Assembly (NCBI GenBank): GCA_030386875.1
Contig: CM059558.1
Span: 4,101,501 to 4,165,500 of the forward strand
DNA from: Morinoia aosen
Lineage: Eukaryota; Arthropoda; Malacostraca; Amphipoda; Talitridae
Length of the DNA: 64,000 bases
Direction of reading: 5' to 3'
The notes beneath the pieces are model-generated. The model searched no databases, was not told the origin of the DNA, and saw only the letters and a list, made by a program, of their open reading frames with translations. Made by a program: the position numbers and the translations under genes. The stretch's first letter is position 1; every line of letters begins with the position of its first letter. This document shows positions 56,519 through 64,000 of the stretch, one piece after another.

Positions 56519-57628
56519 GAAGGGGATCATCCAGATTTTTCTACTTATTTTGTCCAATTCGTTTGAAAATTAGCCAGTCAATGTATTTTTTTAAAGTAAA
56601 CTTTTTTTACTTACGTAACTTTTTTGATTTAGGCCTTATGTTTTTATGGAAAATTGTTTTTCGTACATTTATATGGATATTTCAAAAGCCTAAAATTTAT
56701 TGAGTTTTGATGCTAGAACCAAACCAAAGCCAGTTTTAGAATCCTTCAAGCATTTCTAACAAAGGTATATTGTAAAATTTTAACATTTGAAAAAACCTTT
56801 TTGTGAAAAGCAATATTTTAGCATTACATCACAAATAAATTATTCATGGGTTTTGAGCTATGTAATTTTTTTCTCAAATTTGGAGAAAATAAAATGTAAC
56901 TGTTAGAAAATGTTACAAGGATTCTAAAACTGTCTTTGGTTTTGCTCTAGCATCAAAACTCAAAGACTTTTAGGCTTTTGAATGTTGAAAGTTAGAGGTG
57001 TTGGATATAAGCCTTATGACAAAATTTTTGGTTGAAGTGTAATATAGTGAAAAATTTACGTAATTGAATGCTGTTTGCATTTTTATTTTGATAATCTCCA
57101 TGCATGGCTTCATATTCACACTGAGAATTGTAATTTCCATAAAAATGGAATTTTTTTCATAAAAATTCAGATATTTTTTATTTTCAGTTTGATTCATATG
57201 AAATTTTGCTATATTATTTAACTTTTGAAAAGAAACACAATTTCTTTTATTCATTTTTTTGATTCCAGCCTTAGTTTTTAAAAAATATTGGACATATTGG
57301 GTTTTTAGTTCATATGTATTAATATTTCAAAAGAGGACTAGTCATTGAGTTTTTGTGCTAGAACATAACCAAAGACAGTTTTAGAATTCTTGAAACATTT
57401 CTAACAAAAGTGCATTTTCAAATCATCCATTTCCTGTTTTGTTTTTTATATGGGGTCCAAATGGGATCAAAAAATTCAAGATTTTTGTCCCCTTACTCCC
57501 CCCTGGGGAAGATCTATTGTCCGTAGCACCATAAAATTTTAGGACTGAATAGTCCACCACCTAAGGATCCTTTTTCAACAAAAGCATGAAAAATGCTCTT
57601 CGGAGCGGCAGGGGCCTGGATGATGCCC
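56519..57628. mobile_element. TTAA element, copy 2 (reduced, 1.1 kb)
   Basis: It starts after TTAA (56515-56518) with GAAGGGGATCATCC and ends GGATGATGCCC followed by TTAG (one change from TTAA). It shares subterminal blocks with copy 1 (CGTTTGAAAATTAGCCAGT near the left; CTAAGGATCCTTTTTCAAC near the right) and the outer arm words (TTTTGATGCTAGAACCAAAC at 56716 and its inverse near 56945), but lacks the inner hairpin cores with YY1-like sites. Confidence 0.75.
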
Positions 57629-58785
57629 TTAGGCCGAAAGTTGAGAAATCGTAGTAGGACAGTAAAACTTGGCTGAAATTCTTTAGATATTATAGCTGAT
57701 ATACATTATAAATTTCATAATAAAGTTAGTACAGATAGAAGGTGAGATATTGTCAAGTCAAAAAATCTACTCACTGGTATTCCAGGCAAAAATCTGCCTA
57801 AAGTTTACAGAAAATTCAATGGATTTATCTATAGCAAAAAACTCCAAAAGCTGTCCTATGTAGATGTTTATGATACAACAATGTTGAACAATATTCCATT
57901 CACTAAAGCACTGTGACATTACTAAAAGAAGATATAATGATGCTTACAGAATAGAATGTTTACCACCATCACACATAATGAAAGCAAGGCTAAGTGCTTA
58001 TATAGATGTGTGATATGCTTTGAAACATCTTAGAGGAAGGCCATCGACACACATGTAGTTCTTCCATAAAACTTTATACTCCATCCGTATTCATCCTGAG
58101 GGGAAAAAAGCCCAGTTAAACATCTAAATGTGTTAGTATTTCAATAACTATCCATGACATAAAAGCACTTCCTAACACAGAAACATAAATATTAACATAA
58201 ATGTCTACATAAAGCTAATCATGGCATAATAGCTTAGGGTGAATAAAAACACACTTGCTCAGAGCAACCTGAGCTGCAATTCTGCTGAACTTAACATGCC
58301 GTAGTGCCTGGGAGTAGAAAAATCTATGTGAAAACTTTGAATAAAAATTTCCCCTTCACTTCATAATTTTTTATGGTAAAGATGCATTCCGATTTATAAA
58401 CTAATCATTTAACTTTCTTTTGATTATACACACTTAGACAAAAAATGGTCGTATTGTGAGAAATACCTAAAATAACTCACGAGTGAGTTGTGCTGGAACT
58501 TGCAGCGGCTATGTTGCATGCACTGTTTGATTGCGTAAAAAACATCTGCAGAACGCGTTTGGAATGCGTTCTTAGCTAGCACAAGTGTATAATGCTTGCA
58601 TAGACTTGTAGGAAACCTTAAAATTAGGTTTAAGTAAATTTATAACATTTTTATAGAGGTTAGAAAAGTCTATGCATAGGCACTAATGGGTTAATAATAT
58701 TTCAGGATTAAGAAGTTCCAAGATTTTTTCCAATCAATCATTAGAATAGTTCCTTTTTCCATATTCAATTTGTTCTGAATAGAGA
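57629..58785. other. intergenic, no gene seen
   Basis: 57630-58120 reads in places like decayed coding sequence (for example HLRGRPSTH near 58030, plus) but stops are frequent and no family was recognised. Confidence 0.35.
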
Positions 58786-60480
58786 TGTGACTCGAAAATC
58801 ATGCTGTTTTAAAAAATTTTTTCACAAAAAACATGGCTAAAAAATATTGATATTTCAGATTTTTTTAAATATTTTGTTTGAAGATAACTCAGCAAGGAAA
58901 AGAACTACATTACATTGTTTTTCATATCAGATTATAAAATAAAACAGCATGCTTCTTAATTCATGGTTTTCTTTGGTTGTATGAAATTTTTCATTTTCTG
59001 TGCTCTCATGTTTTGATATTTCATTTATTTTACAATGCATGTGAATCACCTTCAACTTCCCAAATAGTATGTTGTAATAATATATCTTTACTTAGGGTCA
59101 TTGATAGAGATGTGACCAAGAAACCATGCTGCTTTCTTGAAAAAAATATTTTTACCAAAAATCAGGACTAAAAAATGTGGATATTAATATATTTTATAGG
59201 ACCAAAAAAAACTATGATGTTATTTTCAAAACACATAATATTTGAGAAAAATTTATTACTAAATAACACAGACATTAATATATTTTATGTGCCAAAAAAA
59301 TCATGCTTGTTTTTAAAAAAACATATTTTTCACGAAAAAATCATGACTAGAAAGTACATATATTAATATATTTTTTTGTGACTAAAAACCATGCTGTTTT
59401 AAAAAATGTATTTTGCACTAAAAAATCATGACTAAAATAGTGGATATTAATATATTTTATGTGACCATAAAATCATGCTGTTATAAAAAATCATATGTAT
59501 AAAAAAACGTTTTTTTTAATTGCATGAATTTTTGGTCACATAAAATATAGTAATGTCCATGTTTTTTAACCATGATTTTTTTGAATTTTTTTTTAAAAAC
59601 CAAGGTTTTTTGGTAACATAAAATATATCAGGTTTTTAAGTCATGATTTTTTTTAAATAATACATGTGTTTAAAAAAAACAGCATTGGGTTTTTTGGTCC
59701 TATAAAATATATTTATAGTCATATATATTCATCATGATTTTTTGTAAAAAACATGTTCTAAAAAAACGTGTTTTTCGTCATATAAAATATATTAATATTC
59801 ATGTTTTTTCCTTTTGATGTTTTTGTAAAAAAATATTTTGAAAAATCAATATTTTTTGTAGAATCAAAATTTTTTTGTAAAATAACATGTAAAATAAAAC
59901 AGCATAGTTTTTTGGTCATATAAAATATACTATCCAGTTCTGTTAGTCATGAATTTTTAGTAAAAAATGTTTTACAACACATCATGGTTTTGTTTTGGTC
60001 ACAAAATATAGTATCATCCATGTTCTTTAGTCATGATTTCTTACATTAAAAACATCAAAAGGAAACCATACAGTAAAAGTGGTGGCAGATAACCCACAAT
60101 TACCTAGAGGAGTCTAAGAGGAACAGCAGGAGCTATAGAACTTATATTGATGGAGTTAAAATTCAGAGCTTACAATCTCTATGTCTGATTTTTTTTGGCA
60201 CATAAAAATAAAGTCAGACATAGTAGAGATAGTAAGCTCTGAATTTTTACTCCATCAATATAAGTTCTGTGGCCCCTCTACTGTTCCTCTTAGACTCCCC
60301 TAGGTAATTGTGGGTTATCTGCCACCACTTTTACTGTATGGTTTGCCTTTGATATTTTTATTAGAAAAATCATGTTTTAAAAACATGGATATTAATATAT
60401 TTTATGTGGCCAAAAAAAACAGTCATATACTTAACAAAATTTGGGTGTATGCAGAAAAAATGTTTTTTTTGCAAAAAAAT
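58786..60480. repeat. AT-rich ~90-110-bp repeats in opposed orientations
   Basis: Units with CATGCTGTTTTAAAAAAT, AAAATCATGACTAAAA and ATTAATATATTTTATGTG recur from about 58790 to 59510 in one orientation, and as their complements (TTTTGGTCACATAAAATATA, GTCATGATTTTTT) from about 59520 to 60060. A foldback at 60053-60353 follows, then one more unit in the first orientation (60360-60420). Confidence 0.75.
60053..60353. repeat. foldback, arms ~136 bp, loop ~25 bp
   Basis: The left arm (60053-60188) and right arm (60214-60353) are near-perfect complements: GTGGTGGCAGATAACCCACA in the left arm has its complement in the right, as do GAGTCTAAGAGGAACAG and CTTATATTGATGGAGT. A few mismatches and a short gap (CAGGAG region) occur. 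The loop is 60189-60213. Confidence 0.92.
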
Positions 60481-61139
60481 AACTGATATCAAATAGAACC
60501 ATTTTTTTGCATCACTAGTTCTGAAAGATATCAAATCTGTTCCTGATTACTAGTTTCTCTGTTTAACAATATTCAGTCATAGAAATATATAAATTTTATG
60601 TTATTCTGTTGTCATTGATTGGCATATTAAATGGCTATTTTCCATTCTAACATTGAACACTCCTGTCTTATTATTCTGTTTTGTGACTTCAAATTGCAGG
60701 AGCTTTCTAGGAAAAGCTTATTCTTTATCAAACATTCGGCATTTAAATTTTGCAGTGAATTTAATAATTGAGTCCACTTTACTGGCTTCCTTGTTCAGCC
60801 CTATATATATTTGGCCCTATAAATTTTTAGCCCTTGCCTTACAACTTAACTTTAGCCAGCCTCTCAACCATCATTTGCTGACTGACACGCATTGGCTTCC
60901 TCTGTTGCATTGTGGGTTGTCATTGGGACAATTTTCAAAGCAGAGGTTTCATCAATGAATTCATTTATATTCGAGTGTTGAGAAAATTGCACAGGTTAGA
61001 AAAGCCATTGACAGATTTTTACCATAACCCAAAACCCATCATAACCTAAGCTTTCCTAACATATCTCTTCCTGACCTATGCTAACCAAACCTATCATGAT
61101 AATGTCAAACATAAAAAATGTGGACCCATGAAAAAATTC
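60481..61139. other. intergenic, no gene recognised
   Basis: A 101-codon frame (60653-60958, plus) shows no domain. Composition is mixed, and TAACCTAT-like words begin to appear after 61020. Confidence 0.35.
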
Positions 61140-61550
61140 CGTCATCATTACATAACCTATCCTAACCTAACATATCTCAACCTATCCTATCACAGCCTAT
61201 CCTAACCTATACTAACCTATTATATCCTAACCTATCCTAACCTATCATATCCTAACCTATCATATCCTAACCTATCATATCCTAACCTATCATATCCTAA
61301 CCTATCATATCCTAACCTATCATATCCTAACCTATCATATCCTAACCTATCATATCCTAACCTATCATATCCTAACCTATCATATCCTAACCTATCATAT
61401 CCTAACCTATCATATCCTAACCTATCATATCCTAACCTATCATATCCTAACCTATCATATCCTAACCTATCATATCCTAACCTATCATATCCTAACCTAT
61501 CATATCCTAACCTATCATATTCCAATCTAACCTATACCATCCTATCCTAA
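61140..61550 (+). repeat. 15-bp array CCTAACCTATCATAT, ~20 homogeneous copies
   Basis: From about 61216 to 61520 the unit is invariant; both edges decay into CCTAACCTA/CCTATCCTAA mixtures. The minus-strand frame gives a perfect YDRLG repeat, which is incidental. The CCTAACCTA core suggests derivation from telomere-like simple sequence. Confidence 0.95.
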
Positions 61551-63783
61551 CCTAACTTATCTTCAAATTTCTTAAGTAATGTTGACAGAATTTTCTCAGG
61601 AGTCCCCAAAGCTTATTGATTATTTTGTCCGTGGAATTTCCACGGGTCCTGCTAGTTAGATGGGAATGCTGTTAGCAAAATGCATGCACTTGGCATTTGT
61701 GGTATAAATAGAGAATTTTGTAATAATTATTGTTATGTAGCTGAAAATTTTCCTTCTGTTACATGTTATAACATTTTATTAGCCTAATATTGAAAGATGT
61801 TCCATTTCCTTACTACCAAGTGAATCATATTCATCGAAGGTATCATCGAGATGAATATCGTAGTTTCATTTGGGCATGCGTAGGGTTTAGATGGGAAGAA
61901 TTGAAAAATGATTAGTCATCACAAGCTTATCATTTGAACACAATGATTTTATAAGTAAAATTATTTAAAATTGTTAGACCTCTTAAAAGTTTTTTTCAGT
62001 GCTTACTTAAACTTTTAGGATGTTGCTTTTTGGCAGATCGTGTGCACTATTTGTTAGGAAGTGATTGTCACAGAAGGCTTTGAACGTGAATATCTGAATA
62101 AACTTATAATGTTGGCTAAAAAAAGTATTTTGTTTGCGCTGTGCGTTTTAGTGTCTTCAGATTTACGCTGAATAAAATTGGAAAGCATCATTTGGAACAA
62201 TTTTATTTTTCTGAAATTAAACTACAAAAAAGGTAGGATTATGCCAATGAAAATTAGAGACAACAATTCATCCAAAGATGAATGGTCAAGAGAGTAAAAG
62301 TTGAAGTCTACACTGGAAAAAACAATTTAGGATAAAGCACTGGAATTATACAGAGCAGCATCTGAGTATTCAATGAAATGATGGGTGACATTGATAGATT
62401 GTTGTAGTTGCTGAATTTTTGTTGTTGGTACATTGCTGATTTATTTGAAGAATGTGTGTTGAGATTCAATTATATAAATGTAAGGGGGTAGGTATGAGAA
62501 CTCCAATTCATCAAGTATAAGTATATTGAGCATAGTTGGTAATCTGTATGGCAGAGTATTATTATGAAATCATATGAAAGAAGAAACAGAAAGGGCAATA
62601 GGAGACATGCTGTTCAGTTTTTGGTAGGATAGAGGGTGTATGGATCTGATTTTAGCAGTGGAACAAATGGTGAAGTGGTTGAAACAGTAAATCGAGGAGT
62701 GTTGTTTGAAGTGCTTTAAGTGTCTGGTGTAAAGAGCAAGGTGCTAAAAAAATCAAACGCTTTTTTGGGGCCAAAAACCAAAATGAGGTAATTGCATGAA
62801 AATCTCCTAAGCCCTTCCTCTATTACATAGAAACGTCATTTGACTCGTGTTGGCAACCCAAACCCTCATAATCACCTCCAAATTACCCCCTTCCCCGCAT
62901 ACGTGCTCAGAGTGACCAGCTGTGGCTCTGCTTAGCTTGGTTAGTTGTTCCAAAATTTTTTCTTTCTTTTTACACAACTGTCCATTCAATAGGAGGTTTA
63001 GTAGTCTTTTGACCTTCTTAGTGAGTGATTTTGTGCTTGTGCATCCTGTAAAATGCCTAGAATATCAAATGCAGCAGTTCGCTCTGGCTGAAGATGCTTT
63101 ATTAATTTTGAGGAGCAATTCCAGCTACAGTTGTTCATATATGGAGATCATTCCTACATCGTAATGATGAAGGTGTTCACTATAAATTAAGGCTATTTTA
63201 TTGGTTAGGTTGTTAAAAATTTGTTTATTGCAGAGAAAAATAAAATTAGATTTTAAAAATAGAATTTTTTTCAATTATGTCTAAAGCAATATCAAAAAAC
63301 TGTTTCTGATTTTTTTTAGTTATGTTCACTGTAAATCGAACAAAAAAATTGTCTCAAATACAAAATTGGCTGAGAAATTAAAATTTCAAAAAATTTGCCT
63401 CAGGGGGAAATTCCAAATACTCTATCGGCTATAAATGTTGTAAACATGCTGTGAATACCTCAGAGCTTATGTCGCTCTAGAAGTAATTTTTAAAAATTCT
63501 TGAAGATTTCATTGGGAAAAACTGTTGAGATCCCTCTGCAGATGCAGCAAGTACTAGTGACATAAGTGGAAGTGATTTATTATATTTCACTCTGCCCTCC
63601 ATCTCACTGTCGCAAAATCAGAAAATTTCTTGTGAAATTCGTAATTTATGTAATAAGTTCTATCTGCAAATTGACATACGCATTACTTTCCGGAATTTTT
63701 TCAACATTGGCAGTTTTTTCCGGTACGGCGATAAGATGCCCACTTTGTTGCCTAGCTGCGTGGTCCAAAGGTATGCGTGTGGC
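61551..63783. other. intergenic, no gene seen
   Basis: About 2.2 kb of AT-rich DNA. Two AATAAA hexamers near 62095 and 62170 are not attached to any recognisable gene. No domain or array was seen. Confidence 0.4.
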
Positions 63784-64000
63784 TAGTGATGCACCGATGT
63801 ATCGGTATCGGCAGTATCGGCCATTTTTAGTGGTATCGTAATCGGCAAAATCCGGCCGATACTTTACCGATACTTTCCAATAATACGTATTTTATCATTA
63901 AAATGAAGGTCATAAATCATGAAAGTAAAAGTATGTAACCTAATAATACCCATTATGTGTTTATTTATATATGTATTTGGTGTCCGCTTCTTAAGAAACA
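63784..64000 (+). mobile_element. possible hAT-type element, left end
   Basis: TAGTGATGCACCGATGTATC followed by alternating ATCGGTATCGGC motifs resembles the terminal repeats of some animal hAT elements. The other end and the 8-bp duplication are outside the window, so this is tentative. Confidence 0.35.

Noticed and set aside
60653..60958. Possible small gene of 101 residues
   Set aside because: No domain, unusual start context and no supporting neighbours; left as unannotated intergenic sequence.
61232..61525. Perfect YDRLG repeat protein
   Set aside because: By-product of a 15-bp array; no start context, no non-repeat domain.

Overview
This window looks like a block of transposable elements and satellite DNA from an arthropod nuclear genome (insect or crustacean; I cannot narrow it further). 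The reasons are degraded non-LTR, Penelope-like, hAT and mariner elements, a tRNA-derived SINE, and interspersed CCTAA-type tracts (the arthropod telomere unit is TTAGG). There is no operon structure. I could not recognise any host protein-coding gene, rRNA gene or free-standing tRNA gene. Nearly every reading frame with homology belongs to a mobile element, and most are broken.

Layout. 1-4345 (minus): a LINE with an ORF1 carrying an SGNH-hydrolase-like segment and an OTU-like cysteine protease, then an APE endonuclease and a reverse transcriptase (RT) that runs off the window. 4.9-11 kb: unique-looking AT-rich DNA with a small repeat family and a truncated SINE. 11.1-14.5 kb: a nested stack, in which a Penelope-like element (PLE) is interrupted by a SINE that is itself interrupted by a 1.23-kb inverted-repeat element. 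14.5-20.3 kb: no gene seen. 20.3-35.1 kb: several partial copies, in both orientations, of a modular element whose body carries up to three unrelated minisatellites (17-bp or 15-bp, 23-bp and 32/35-bp units). A degenerate hAT element and a 5'-truncated LINE sit among them. 35.8-38.4 kb (minus): a second LINE family with a hexanucleotide 3' tail and an internal inverted-repeat insert. 38.4-44.6 kb (plus): a near-full-length I/Jockey-type LINE (gag-like ORF1 with three zinc knuckles; endonuclease-RT-RNase H ORF2). 44.6-50.0 kb (minus): an LTR retrotransposon with almost identical LTRs, a 4-bp target duplication and no recognisable gag-pol. 50.4-52.9 kb: a TTAA-flanked element containing two successive long palindromes whose centres hold YY1/Pho-like sites. 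A second, reduced copy lies at 56.5-57.6 kb. 52.9-55.5 kb: a LINE 3' fragment, an internally deleted mariner and a 209-bp TA-flanked MITE. 58.8-61.5 kb: AT-rich inverted repeats, a foldback and a homogeneous 15-bp array. The right edge may enter another hAT-type element.

The most unusual items are the three-minisatellite modular element, the TTAA element with paired hairpins, the young LTR element with no pol, and the LINE combining SGNH-like, OTU, endonuclease and RT segments. Three LINE frame breaks fall on T homopolymers, so some of the apparent decay could be assembly error. All family calls come from reading motifs by eye; no database search was run.
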